The notes beneath the pieces were generated by a model, which was not told the DNA's origin, ran no database searches, and saw only the letters and a list, made by a program, of their open reading frames with translations. The translations under genes and the position numbers were made by a program. A DNA stretch of 64,000 bases from Streptomyces mangrovi (lineage in GTDB: Bacteria > Actinomycetota > Actinomycetes > Streptomycetales > Streptomycetaceae), in contig NZ_FOSG01000004.1 of NCBI RefSeq assembly GCF_900114215.1, positions 310,001 to 374,000 of the forward strand. The letters are read 5' to 3'. This document shows positions 28,974-36,782 of the stretch, piece by piece (position 1 is the stretch's first letter; the number at the start of each line of letters is the position of its first letter).

Positions 28974-29606
28974 GTGAGCGCCGCCGCCCGGCTCGTGCCG
29001 GGGACGGCCGGCCTGCGGGTCCATGTCGTCGCCGCCCGCAGGGGCCCGGCCCCGGCCCGGCTCACCGCGATGCTGCACCAGGCCGGGGTAGCCCTCGCGC
29101 CACCGGCCGAAGCGCCCGCCCGGGACACCGTGGTGGTGGCCGTCGCCGCGACCGTGGAGGACGCCCTGGCCGCCGCCCCGCCGACCGCCCACCGGCTGCT
29201 GGCGGTGTGCGACACCGTCTCGCCCGCCTCCCTGCGCGGTGCCATCGGCGCGGGCGCCCTGGCGGTCCTGCCTTCGGCCGGCCTCACCTGTGACCAGCTC
29301 CTCGCCGCCGTGCACGACGCGCACCACGGGATCGGCCGCATCCCCTACACGGCCCTCGTCCAGCTCCTCGGCGGGACCGGCGGGCCCCGGCGGGGAGGAG
29401 AGCCGCCGGCCCCTCCCGTCCTCACCGCGCGTCAGACGGCGGTGCTCGGCCTGATGGCCGAGGGGCACGGCAACGCGGTCATCGCCCGCAGGCTGTCCTG
29501 CTCGGAACACACCGTCAAGAACGTCATCTACGAGCTGATGGCCCGCCTCCAGGTCCGCAACCGCGCCCACGCGGTCGCCCACGCGGTGCGGCACGGACTG
29601 GTCTGA
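28974..29606 (+). CDS. LuxR-type regulator B of a tandem pair
   Basis: This 210-residue protein is similar in layout to the preceding gene product. Its C-terminal LuxR helix-turn-helix (about 145-205) ends in VRNRAHAVAHAVRHGLV, closely matching the end of regulator A, so the two are likely paralogues. The start is uncertain. GTG at 28974 has GGAAG upstream and gives a length equal to regulator A; GTG at 28827, overlapping the previous stop as GTGA, would add 49 low-complexity residues. The N-terminal half looks like a degenerate receiver. The pair may act as homo- or heterodimers on the lanM promoter palindromes; this is inference. Confidence 0.85.
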   Translation: MSAAARLVPGTAGLRVHVVAARRGPAPARLTAMLHQAGVALAPPAEAPARDTVVVAVAATVEDALAAAPPTAHRLLAVCDTVSPASLRGAIGAGALAVLPSAGLTCDQLLAAVHDAHHGIGRIPYTALVQLLGGTGGPRRGGEPPAPPVLTARQTAVLGLMAEGHGNAVIARRLSCSEHTVKNVIYELMARLQVRNRAHAVAHAVRHGLV

Positions 29607-29629
29607 GCGGCGGGCCCTGTCTCGCCCGG

Positions 29630-29653
29630 GTACGGCGGCCGGGGCCGCCGTAC
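29630..29653. terminator. Convergent hairpin terminator
   Basis: A perfect 11-bp inverted repeat (GTACGGCGGCC and GGCCGCCGTAC separated by GG) lies between the convergent LuxR B and S51 peptidase genes, so it can serve both strands. Confidence 0.65.
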
Positions 29654-29661
29654 TCCGGCCG

Positions 29662-30402
29662 TCAGCGGGGGACGGGGGGCAGGCGGCGCGGCCTGAGGTG
29701 TTCCTCGACGGCCGTGTCGCCCTCGCGGGTGACGAGATAGGCGCCCTTGCCGGGCGCTTCCGTGACGGCTTCGACCAGTTCGGTGCCGCGGTAGACCAGG
29801 CCCACTCCGTCGTCGGTGCAGTGCGTGGCGGGCAGGGTGCCGTCCGCCACCAGGCGGTGCACCAGCGGGCGGCGGCCGGGGTCGGTGTCGTAGTGCACGC
29901 CGTTGCCGTAGGGGAGGAGGCCCAACGCGTTCGTGACCGGGCGCAGTTCGGGGCCGAAGGAGTCGGTGGTACCGCCCCGGAACCAGCAGATCGACCCCGC
30001 GCTGACACCGCTGAGGACGACACCGTCCCGCCAGGCCCGGCGCAGTATGCGATCGAGCCCGTGGACGCGCCAGACCGCCAGCAGATTGGCCACCGAGCCG
30101 CCCGTGACCCAGACGACGTCCTGTTCCAGGACCGTGCCCTCGACGTCGTCGAGGTTGGGCATGGGGAACAGATGCAGCGGGGTCAGATCGAATCCGGCCA
30201 CGCGCGCGGCCTCGGTCATGCGCGCGGTGAAGTGCTCGGCGTCGCCGATGGCGGTGCCGACGTACATGATCCGGGGCCGGCGGCCGTGGGCGCCGGACAG
30301 TTCCACGGCGTGGTGCACCAGGGCGTCGAACGCGACCACGGTCCGGCCTCCGGGCCGGTATCCACCGGAGGTGGCGACGATGGTGGGCTCCGGGGCGCTC
30401 AT
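29662..30402 (-). CDS. Peptidase S51 (dipeptidase E-like)
   Basis: This 246-residue cytoplasmic protein of the S51 family (dipeptidase E / cyanophycinase-like) has the nucleophile elbow GVSAG with Ser134. Preceding segments (IMYVGTA and VWVTGGSVANLL) fit the glutamine-amidotransferase-like fold. Members cut Asp-X dipeptides or related isoaspartyl or amide bonds. The ATG at 30402 is chosen over 30456 because the extra 18 residues are not conserved-looking. It is divergent from a broken PadR gene. Any link to the neighbouring lanthipeptide-type unit, for example leader removal, is not supported by sequence; a housekeeping role is as likely. Confidence 0.85.
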   Translation of the reverse strand: MSAPEPTIVATSGGYRPGGRTVVAFDALVHHAVELSGAHGRRPRIMYVGTAIGDAEHFTARMTEAARVAGFDLTPLHLFPMPNLDDVEGTVLEQDVVWVTGGSVANLLAVWRVHGLDRILRRAWRDGVVLSGVSAGSICWFRGGTTDSFGPELRPVTNALGLLPYGNGVHYDTDPGRRPLVHRLVADGTLPATHCTDDGVGLVYRGTELVEAVTEAPGKGAYLVTREGDTAVEEHLRPRRLPPVPR

Positions 30403-30553
30403 GGCCCGCGATCCTAGCAACGGCCCCGGTCCCGGTCGCGGCCCGGCGAGGACCATGGCCGGAACCCGCCCCGCCCCCCGCGGGCGCGCGACGCCGTCCG
30501 AAGGGCTTTTCGGCGGCGTGAACTGCGTCTCACCGGGGTGACCCGAGCTTGCC

Positions 30554-30571
30554 TATGCAACGAGTTGCATA
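30554..30571. promoter_or_regulatory. PadR operator-like palindrome
   Basis: TATGCAA and TTGCATA form a perfect inverted repeat separated by CGAG, ending 13 nt before the padR-like start at 30585. Its AT-rich character stands out locally. PadR regulators usually bind such repeats at their own promoters, so this is a probable autoregulatory site left at a now-broken gene. Confidence 0.6.
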
Positions 30572-30584
30572 TCGGGGTCGCGGT

Positions 30585-30809
30585 ATGGCGCTCGAACACG
30601 CGATCCTCGTCTCCCTGCTGGGGAAGCCGGGCTCCGGCTATGAGCTGGCACGGCGGTTCGAGCGGTCCATCGGGTACTTCTGGGCCGCCACCCACCAGCA
30701 GATCTACCGCGTTCTCAAGCGCATGGAGGCCGACGGCTGGATCGATGCGCGCGACGTGCCGCAGCGGGGCCGGCCGGACAAGAGGGAGTACTCGGTCTCG
30801 GCCGCGGGC
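30585..30809 (+). pseudogene. PadR regulator, truncated after the winged helix
   Basis: From the ATG at 30585, about 75 residues match the N-terminal winged helix of PadR regulators (start MALEHAILVSLL; GSGYELARRF; ATHQQIYRVLKRM; GRPDKREYSV). The similarity stops near 30805, and the frame runs on through unrelated sequence to a stop at 30918-30920. The C-terminal dimerisation helices are missing, so the product would at best be a DNA-binding fragment. The break coincides with a 9-bp inverted repeat (30802-30810 with 30831-30839) and with the start of an acyl-CoA dehydrogenase remnant in another frame: a deletion scar. Confidence 0.75.
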
Positions 30810-31281
30810 CTTCCTCTTCCGGCAGAGGCCGGCCCGCGGTCTGGGCTCCGTCCGCTTCCACGACTGGCGTCCCGCCTTCGACGCCTACGCCCACCTGCCC
30901 AACGTCGGCCGCTTCCGTGAGCAGGTGGACGCCCTGTGCGAGTTCGTCGCCACCGCCGCCCCCGACCAGGAGCAGAGCCGCGACCTCGATCTGCTCCTCG
31001 CGGTCGGCCGGCTGTTCGCCCTGGTCGTCCACGGTCAGCTGATCCTGGAGCAGGCGGGCCTGACGGGCCTGGACGAGGACGTGCTCGACGAGATGTTCGC
31101 CGTACTCGTCCGCGACTTCTCCGCGCACGCCGTCGAGCTGCACGGCAAGGACTCCGCGACGGCCCGGCAGCAGGACTGGGCCCTGGGCGCAATCCGGCGT
31201 CCCGTCGCCGACGCCGCCCGGTCGGCGCGTGTGTGGGAGCGGGGCGAGGCGCTTGCCGGGGCCTACGAGATGGCTCCGTAA
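30808..31281 (+). pseudogene. Acyl-CoA dehydrogenase C-terminal remnant
   Basis: About 157 residues in a frame different from the PadR fragment read like the C-terminal region of an actinobacterial acyl-CoA dehydrogenase (FHDWRPAFDAYAHLPNVG, VVHGQLILEQAGLTGLDED, ending GAYEM-AP and TAA at 31279-31281). The FAD-binding and catalytic N-terminal parts are absent, and no start codon with a ribosome site precedes the segment. It appears to have been joined to padR by a deletion that removed the 3' end of padR and most of the dehydrogenase. Family assignment is from remembered sequence character, hence moderate confidence. Confidence 0.55.
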
Positions 31282-31365
31282 ACGGTACGGCGCCCGGCCC
31301 GGGCGGCCACCGCCGTGTTCCCTGTCCGGGGACGGCCCTGCGGTGAGCGTGCTCATGCCTGCCGG

Positions 31366-31620
31366 TCACGCGTGCCCGGCACCGCGCGCAACGCCGTCCT
31401 CGCCGTCCTCGGCGCCCCCGGGCTCCCAGCGCAGCAGGTCCCCCGGCTGGCACTCGAGCACCTCGCAGAGGGCGGCGAGCGTGGTGAAACGCACCGCCTT
31501 GGCCCGGCCGTTCTTGAGCACCGCCAGATTGGCGGGCGTGATCCCGACGCGGTTCGCGAGTTCGCCCACGGACATCTTCCGTCTGGCCAGCATCACATCG
31601 ATGTCGACGGTGATCGGCAT
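31366..31620 (-). CDS. Small XRE-type HTH regulator (DUF2975 partner)
   Basis: This 84-residue protein has a Cro/C1-type helix-turn-helix (about residues 8-62: MLARRKMSVGELANRVGI, LAVLKNGRAKAVRFTTL, LECQPGDLLRW) similar to YozG-like proteins. Such genes are commonly found immediately downstream of a DUF2975 membrane protein, as here. ATG at 31620 overlaps the stop of the upstream gene (ATGA), so the two are translated together. It probably represses its own operon through the palindrome at 32150-32166. An extended frame to 31749 would overlap the partner gene and is rejected. Confidence 0.9.
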   Translation of the reverse strand: MPITVDIDVMLARRKMSVGELANRVGITPANLAVLKNGRAKAVRFTTLAALCEVLECQPGDLLRWEPGGAEDGEDGVARGAGHA

Positions 31621-32117
31621 CAGATCACCTCCTCCAGTTCGGCCCGCATCCGTGCCGCCTCGACGTCCCGCGCCACGGCCTGGGCGAGCAGCATCCGCAG
31701 CACGAGCACGACGAGCGCCACCCCGAACACCGCCAGACAGACCCCGCACAGCAGAAGGACGACGCCCGGAGCCACTGCCTCACCCGGCGCGAGGAGCACC
31801 GCGAGCGCGAACACCAGGAGCGCGGCCGCGGCGAAAGCGCCGATCACGATGTGTACGTACCGGAAGGCGGCGTGGGAGAACACCGTCCCGCGCCGCACCA
31901 TCGTCACCAGTCGCCACACGCAGACCAGGACGACCTGGACCGTCACGATGCCCAGGACCGTGATCGCCAGGAACGGGGTGCGCAGGTGGGCGAGTTCCGG
32001 GCCGAGCTCCTCCAGGTCGGCGGCCAGCAGCGGCACCATCACCGCCTGTACGAACACCGAACCGGTGAGCAACGCCGCGAGTACGGCACGCAGTGCGAGC
32101 ACCGCCGACTTTCCCAT
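31620..32117 (-). CDS. DUF2975 membrane protein
   Basis: This 165-residue integral membrane protein has four predicted helices (about residues 7-30, 50-75, 90-112 and 120-150), matching the DUF2975 family. Its biochemical function is unknown. AGGAGGAG lies just upstream of the ATG at 32117. It is the first gene of a two-gene operon with the XRE regulator. A perfect 17-bp palindrome 33 nt upstream of the start is the likely operator. Confidence 0.88.
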   Translation of the reverse strand: MGKSAVLALRAVLAALLTGSVFVQAVMVPLLAADLEELGPELAHLRTPFLAITVLGIVTVQVVLVCVWRLVTMVRRGTVFSHAAFRYVHIVIGAFAAAALLVFALAVLLAPGEAVAPGVVLLLCGVCLAVFGVALVVLVLRMLLAQAVARDVEAARMRAELEEVI

Positions 32118-32149
32118 CACATCTCCTCCTGTCGAACAACGACAGGAAT

Positions 32150-32166
32150 CTATCGAAATTCGATAG
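32150..32166. promoter_or_regulatory. Operator-like palindrome of the DUF2975/XRE operon
   Basis: CTATCGAA-A-TTCGATAG is a perfect inverted repeat with a single central base, AT-rich against a GC-rich background, just upstream of the DUF2975 start. Probable binding site of the XRE regulator encoded by the same operon. Confidence 0.65.
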
Positions 32167-32223
32167 GGGTGGCAAGGTGCTCGGTGCCCTGGCATCCGAT
32201 GGGGTCACCGAGCGTCGTCCGGC

Positions 32224-32826
32224 TCAGCGGACGCGGTCGTAGACGAGGGCCAGCGTGCCGTGTTCGCCCGCGGCCTGGCCGGCGAGGGCCCACCGCCCCG
32301 CGGGCAGGCCGTCGTCGAACAGGCGCGGTCCGCCGCCGAGGAAGACCGGGAAGACCGTGAGAGCCAGCCGGTCGACCTCGTCGGCGGCCAGCAGCGCCTT
32401 GATGACGCTCGCGCTGGAGAGCGCCAGAATGTCTCCGCCCTCTGAGGCCCTGAGGTCCGAGACCGCTTCGGCGGCAGGCCTGTCGGCGATCGCCGTCCGC
32501 TCCCACGGCGCCTCCTTGAGGGTGGAGGAGAGGACCACCTTGTCGGTGCCGACGAGCCACTTCGCGAAGGCCTCGTCACGCGGATCGGCGCCCTCCATGC
32601 CGATGACGGTGGGCCAGAAACCGAGAAATCCCTCGGCGTTGACCCGTCCGAGCAGGGCTGTCGTAGCCGACTCGTGAAGACCGGTCATGTGGTCGCGGGC
32701 GATGTCGGTGTGGGCGTACGGCATCACCCAGCTCATGTCCAGCGGGTCGTCCGGCGCCGCGTAGCGCCCGTCGAGGGAGAGGGTCATGTTGGCGACGACC
32801 CTGCGGCCGGCGGACTGCGCTGTCAC
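32224..32826 (-). CDS. RibD C-terminal / dihydrofolate-reductase family protein
   Basis: This 200-residue cytoplasmic protein of the RibD_C/DHFR-like fold is probably an NADPH-dependent reductase of unknown substrate. Recognisable features are the first strand with NMTLSLDGRYA, the middle TALLGRVNAEGF and the closing glycine-rich LTVFPVFLGGGPRLFDDG. GTG at 32826 has AAGGAG 6 nt upstream and overlaps the upstream gene's stop (GTGA). It is coupled to the SRPBCC-domain gene, a pairing seen for accessory genes of unclear physiological role. Confidence 0.88.
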   Translation of the reverse strand: MTAQSAGRRVVANMTLSLDGRYAAPDDPLDMSWVMPYAHTDIARDHMTGLHESATTALLGRVNAEGFLGFWPTVIGMEGADPRDEAFAKWLVGTDKVVLSSTLKEAPWERTAIADRPAAEAVSDLRASEGGDILALSSASVIKALLAADEVDRLALTVFPVFLGGGPRLFDDGLPAGRWALAGQAAGEHGTLALVYDRVR

Positions 32827-33629
32827 TTGGTGCTCCTTGTGTCGGTGCTGCCGGTGCTGCCGGTGCTGCCGGTGCTGCCGGTGTCGTGTGTGTCCGCGGC
32901 CAGGGCCGCCGCGAGTTTGCCGAGGCTCTGGCCGAAGCCGATCTCGATGCCCGCGACGAAGTCGGCGGAGTCGACGGTGCTGTCGGTGATCCGCCAGCGG
33001 ACGTCCAGGTCCGTACCGGTCCCGGTGGGCCGCAGGCCCAGGTCGACGTGGGCGGTGAAGGCGAGGTCGCCGCCGGGAAGCAGCGGGGAGAGCCGGTAGG
33101 CGAGGCGCTCCCCGGGGCGCACGTCGTCGACGACGCCTTCCGCGCGTCCGGCGATCGGAGCGGATCCGTCGGCGTCCTCGGCCTCGCGGTACTCGTGGAC
33201 GATTCGTCCGCCGGGCCGTGCCTCGAAGACGAGTTCGGAGACGCGGAGATCGTCGGGCGTCCACCACCGGGCGAGCAGAGAGGGCTCGGTCAGATGACGC
33301 CAGACCAGTTCGGGACGTCTGACCAGCGGCTGGAGGAACCGGAACGAGCGGCCGTCGGCCCACCCCGGCCCCTGCGCGGCGAGCCGCTCAGCGCGGAGGC
33401 TCAGTCCGTAGCGGTCGTAGGTCGTGCGCGGGCCGTCGGCTCGGTCCGCGGTGTCGGCGAGCCGGCCGAGCTCGGCCGCCAGGTCTCTCAGGGGGCCGGG
33501 GCGGCGGATGGTGCGGGTCTGCCGTCGGAGCGTGTGAGGGGGCCGTCCGGGTCGGCGTCGGGGGCGATGTCCGTGGCATGCCGGATACCGGCGGGCCCCG
33601 GCCCGGTAACTCTGAAGACATGACTCCAC
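32823..33629 (-). CDS. SRPBCC (AHSA1-type) domain protein, 5' end uncertain
   Basis: From about 33370 downwards the protein is a START-like SRPBCC/AHSA1 domain (FRFLQPLVRRPELVWRHLTE, LLARWW, RPGGRIVHEYRE). Preceding residues (LRDLAAELGRLADTADRAD) do not belong to that domain. In frame, the only ATG is at 33629, inside the divergent esterase gene's start region, and no GTG lies between. Either the gene truly starts at 33629 or it lost its original 5' part, possibly an HTH domain. The last residues are a Gly-Ser-Thr tail encoded by a 9-bp tandem repeat. It is coupled by GTGA to the DHFR-family gene. Confidence 0.65.
   Translation of the reverse strand: MESCLQSYRAGARRYPACHGHRPRRRPGRPPHTLRRQTRTIRRPGPLRDLAAELGRLADTADRADGPRTTYDRYGLSLRAERLAAQGPGWADGRSFRFLQPLVRRPELVWRHLTEPSLLARWWTPDDLRVSELVFEARPGGRIVHEYREAEDADGSAPIAGRAEGVVDDVRPGERLAYRLSPLLPGGDLAFTAHVDLGLRPTGTGTDLDVRWRITDSTVDSADFVAGIEIGFGQSLGKLAAALAADTHDTGSTGSTGSTGSTDTRSTK
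32844..32879. repeat. Four tandem copies of a 9-bp unit
   Basis: GGTGCTGCC is repeated four times without interruption. On the minus strand it encodes the Gly-Ser-Thr tail of the SRPBCC protein. The unit length keeps the frame, so copy number could vary without disrupting the protein. Confidence 0.9.
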
Positions 33630-34690
33630 GCACTCGTGCTCGCACGCGCCTCGGCCTTGTCGCGCCGGTGGCCGTCCTCGTGCCGGTCCTCGGGCTGCTT
33701 CCCGCGGCGGTGTTTCCCGCCGGGGACGCCCCGACCACCGTCTCCGCGTCCCGTGAGCTCCCGGCGGCCGGAACCGAACGTCCGGCCCGCGTCGTCGGCG
33801 AGGAGCGGATCGGCCCTCGTCTGCTCGACCTGACCATCCGCTCCCCGGCCCTGGCGGGCACCGGAAAGGTACGGCTGCTGACCCCGGACGGATGGGACTC
33901 GCGGCGTCCCGGCGACCGCTGGCCGGTGCTCTACCTGCTGCCCGACGGCAGCGGGGACCACCGCACCTACAACGACGACCACCGCATCGAGGAGTGGCCC
34001 GAACTGCGCGAGACGCTCGTCGTCGTGCCCCAGATGCCGTTCTACGGCTTCTACAGCGACTGGTGGAACGGAGGGGAGGGCGGCGCGCCGGCCGTGGAGA
34101 CCTTCCACCTCGACGAGGTGGTCCCCATCCTGGAGCGCGACTACGGGGCCGGACGGCAGCGGTCGATCGCCGGGCAGTCGCAGGGCGGGTACGGGGCCGT
34201 CAAGTACGCGGCGCGCCGTCCCGGGATGTTCGATGCGGCCGCCAGTTTCGGCGGTTTCCTCCACCCCCTCCAGTACCCCGAGGCGGTCAGCGGCGGCGCG
34301 GAGTACCTCGGGGTGCCGTGGCGGAGGATCTGGGGCGACCCGGTCCGGCAGCGCCGCGTCTGGGAGCGGAACGACCCCTACCACCTGGCTGAACGGCTCC
34401 GCGGCACGCGGGTCCACATCGCCGCCGGGGACGGGACCCCGGGCGCCCTCGACCCGCCGGGCACCGAGCCGGACCCGGACATCCCCGGACTGGCGGACCT
34501 GGCGCCGCTCTACCAGGACGAGGTGATCTCACTGACCGAGGCCGTGATGGGGGACGAGTCCCGCACCGTGGCCCGTCGCCTCCATGAGGCCGGGGTCCAC
34601 GTCACCACGCACTTCTACCGGGGCACCCACAGCCCGCCGTACTGGGAACGCGAACTGCGCCGGGTCCTGCCGGTGCTGCTCGGCCCGTGA
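33620..34690 (+). CDS. Secreted esterase (antigen 85 / esterase D type)
   Basis: This 356-residue alpha/beta hydrolase has an N-terminal signal peptide (basic start, hydrophobic residues about 11-32, Ala-rich cleavage region). The nucleophile elbow is AGQSQGG with Ser187, and a late THSPPYW supplies a plausible catalytic His. The mid-region VLYLLPDGSGDHRTY matches the oxyanion-strand part of esterase D/mycolyltransferase-like enzymes. It should act outside the cell or at the envelope on ester substrates. ATG at 33620 is used; an upstream ATG at 33578 would spoil the signal peptide. It is divergent from the SRPBCC gene. Confidence 0.88.
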   Translation: MTPRTRARTRLGLVAPVAVLVPVLGLLPAAVFPAGDAPTTVSASRELPAAGTERPARVVGEERIGPRLLDLTIRSPALAGTGKVRLLTPDGWDSRRPGDRWPVLYLLPDGSGDHRTYNDDHRIEEWPELRETLVVVPQMPFYGFYSDWWNGGEGGAPAVETFHLDEVVPILERDYGAGRQRSIAGQSQGGYGAVKYAARRPGMFDAAASFGGFLHPLQYPEAVSGGAEYLGVPWRRIWGDPVRQRRVWERNDPYHLAERLRGTRVHIAAGDGTPGALDPPGTEPDPDIPGLADLAPLYQDEVISLTEAVMGDESRTVARRLHEAGVHVTTHFYRGTHSPPYWERELRRVLPVLLGP

Positions 34691-34804
34691 GGCCGCGCCG
34701 CCCGCCCGGCACTCCGGGCGGAAGGTACGCCGGCGGCCGGTGACGGCCCGCGCCGCATCCGGGGGAGGGGACCGCCTCTGAGGAGCCGCGCGTCGAGCAC
34801 GCTC

Positions 34805-34834
34805 CCTTATAGGGTGAGTCTCTTGCCTAATAGG
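34805..34834. promoter_or_regulatory. Paired operator-like sites before the TetR gene
   Basis: Two near-identical 9-mers, CCTTATAGG (34805-34813) and CCTAATAGG (34826-34834), lie 21 bp apart centre to centre, that is two helical turns, and 43 nt before the tetR-like start. Each is nearly palindromic. They are a likely autoregulatory operator pair. Confidence 0.55.
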
Positions 34835-34877
34835 CGTAGCTTCCTGCATGGTGCCTTCAGGGTAAGGAGGGGAGACC

Positions 34878-35447
34878 ATGGCGAGGGCAGGGCTGACCGG
34901 AGAACGTCTGGTCCGGGCGGGAGCGGAGCTGGCCGACGAGGTCGGCTTCGAGCATGTGACCGTCTCGGCGCTCGCCAGGCGGTTCGGCGTCAGAACCGCG
35001 AGCCTGTACTCCCACCTGGAGAACTCCCAGGGGCTCAAGACCGGGATCGCCCTGCTGGCTCTGGAGGAGCTCGCCGACCGGGCCGCCGACGCCCTGGCCG
35101 GGCGAGCCGGCCGGGATGCCCTGGAAGCCTTCGCGAACGCCTACCGCGACTACGCCCGGGAGCATCCCGGGCGCTACGCCGCGGCACGGCTGCGACTCGA
35201 CCCGGACACGGCGGCCGCGAGTGCCGGAGGCAGACACGCGCAGATGATGCGCGCGATCCTGCGTGGCTACGACCTGGCGGAACCGGAGCAGACGCACGCC
35301 GTCCGGCTGCTGGGCAGCGTCTTCCACGGCTACGTCAGCCTGGAGGCGGCCGGCGGCTTCAGCCACAGCGCCCCCGGCGCGCAGGAGAGCTGGGCCTGGG
35401 TCCTGGACCGCCTCGACGCCCTGCTGCGGGGCCGGTCCGCCGGCTGA
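34878..35447 (+). CDS. TetR-family regulator
   Basis: This 189-residue regulator has an N-terminal helix-turn-helix (about residues 8-55: LVRAGAELADEVGFEHVTVSA through ALARRFGVRTASLYSHL). The C-terminal ligand-binding half (about 80-189) resembles the WHG-type TetR_C domains (FHGYVSLEAAGGF). A strong AAGGAGG site precedes the ATG at 34878. It is followed 99 nt later by the SGNH hydrolase gene on the same strand, which it may control together with itself. The ligand is unknown. Confidence 0.92.
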   Translation: MARAGLTGERLVRAGAELADEVGFEHVTVSALARRFGVRTASLYSHLENSQGLKTGIALLALEELADRAADALAGRAGRDALEAFANAYRDYAREHPGRYAAARLRLDPDTAAASAGGRHAQMMRAILRGYDLAEPEQTHAVRLLGSVFHGYVSLEAAGGFSHSAPGAQESWAWVLDRLDALLRGRSAG

Positions 35448-35546
35448 ACGCCACCACCGGCCCCCGCGGCCACCGGTGCGCGGCCGCGGGGCACCGGTGG
35501 CCGGCGCACACAGAAGACCAGGACATCTCGACCGACAGGCTGGGCC

Positions 35547-36782
35547 ATGGACACCGAACGCGACCGGATCACCGCGTCCGTCACCACACACATCACCGCG
35601 GACCTCCTGCGCGGCGCCCTCGACCTGGAGCGCACCGCGCGAGGAGTCCTGCCGCACCGGCTGCCCGCCTGGGCTCGCGCCCAGTGCACCGACGGGCAGC
35701 TGGCCATGGCCGAGTCCCAGCCCTCCGGGGTCCGGCTGGTCTTCCGCACCCGTGCCACCGCCGTCGAGTTGGACGTGCTGCCCACCAAGCGGGTCTACAC
35801 AGGCGCCCCGCCCCGCCCCGACGGCGTCTACGACCTGCTCGTCGACGGCCATCCGGCCGGCCGGGCCAGTGCGGCCGGCGGCGACACCCTGACCATCGAC
35901 ATGGCCACCGGCACCGCCGAGCACCGGCCCGGCCCGGTCGGCACGCTGCGGTTCACCGGCCTGCCCGGTAAGGCCAAGGACGTCGAGATATGGCTTCCGC
36001 ACAACGAGACCACCGAGCTGGTCGCCCTGCGCACCGATGCCCCCGTCGAGCCCGCGCCGGAGCGGGACCGCGCGGTGTGGCTGCACCACGGCAGTTCCAT
36101 CAGCCACGGTTCGGACGCCGCGAGCCCGACCACCACCTGGCCCGCGCTCGCCGCGGCCCGCGCCGGGGTGGAACTGGTCAACCTGGGGTTCGGCGGCGGC
36201 GCCCTGCTCGACCCGTTCACCGCCCGTACCCTGCGCGACACCCCCGCCGATCTGATCAGCGTCAAGATCGGCATCAATCTGGTCAACAGCGATCTGATGC
36301 GTCTGCGGGCCTTCGCTCCCGCCGTCCACGGCTTCCTCGACACCATCCGCGAGGGCCGGCCCACCACACCGCTGCTGGTCGTCTCGCCCATCTGGTGCCC
36401 CATCCACGAGGAGACCCCCGGTCCCAGCGTCCCGGACCTCACCGCCCTCGGCACCGGGCGGCTGAGCTTCCGGGCCGCGGGCGATCCCGCGGAACGCGCT
36501 CAGGGGAAGCTGACCCTGGGCGTCATCCGGGAGGAGCTGGCCCGGATCGTGGAGCGGCGGGCGGAAGAGGACGCGAACCTCCACCACCTCGACGGCCGCC
36601 GCCTCTACGGCCGGGCCGACGCGGCCGAGCTGCCGCTGCCCGACCGGCTCCACCCCGACGCGGCCACCCACCGCCGTATCGGCGAGCGCTTCGCGGAGCT
36701 GGTCTTCGCCGCCGGCGGCCCCTTCGCGCACCGCGGCGCCGCTGCCGAAGCCCGCGCCGTTGCCGAAACGGCCGGTTCGTGA
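35547..36782 (+). CDS. SGNH/GDSL-type hydrolase
   Basis: This 411-residue protein has a beta-rich N-terminal region (about 1-165, a carbohydrate-binding or jelly-roll-like part) followed by an SGNH hydrolase domain. Block I is HHGSSISHG with the nucleophile Ser, block II NLGFGGGA, block III KIGINLVN and block V DRLHPD with Asp and His. Such enzymes hydrolyse acyl or acetyl esters, often on sugars. No signal peptide is visible, so it is probably cytoplasmic. It lies downstream of the TetR gene. Its stop overlaps the GTG of the next small gene (GTGA). Confidence 0.88.
   Translation: MDTERDRITASVTTHITADLLRGALDLERTARGVLPHRLPAWARAQCTDGQLAMAESQPSGVRLVFRTRATAVELDVLPTKRVYTGAPPRPDGVYDLLVDGHPAGRASAAGGDTLTIDMATGTAEHRPGPVGTLRFTGLPGKAKDVEIWLPHNETTELVALRTDAPVEPAPERDRAVWLHHGSSISHGSDAASPTTTWPALAAARAGVELVNLGFGGGALLDPFTARTLRDTPADLISVKIGINLVNSDLMRLRAFAPAVHGFLDTIREGRPTTPLLVVSPIWCPIHEETPGPSVPDLTALGTGRLSFRAAGDPAERAQGKLTLGVIREELARIVERRAEEDANLHHLDGRRLYGRADAAELPLPDRLHPDAATHRRIGERFAELVFAAGGPFAHRGAAAEARAVAETAGS

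Noticed and set aside
32844..32879. CRISPR-like repeats
   Set aside because: The units are 9 bp, head to tail and inside a coding frame, with no spacers or cas genes. The same holds for the repeats at 45503 and 54511.
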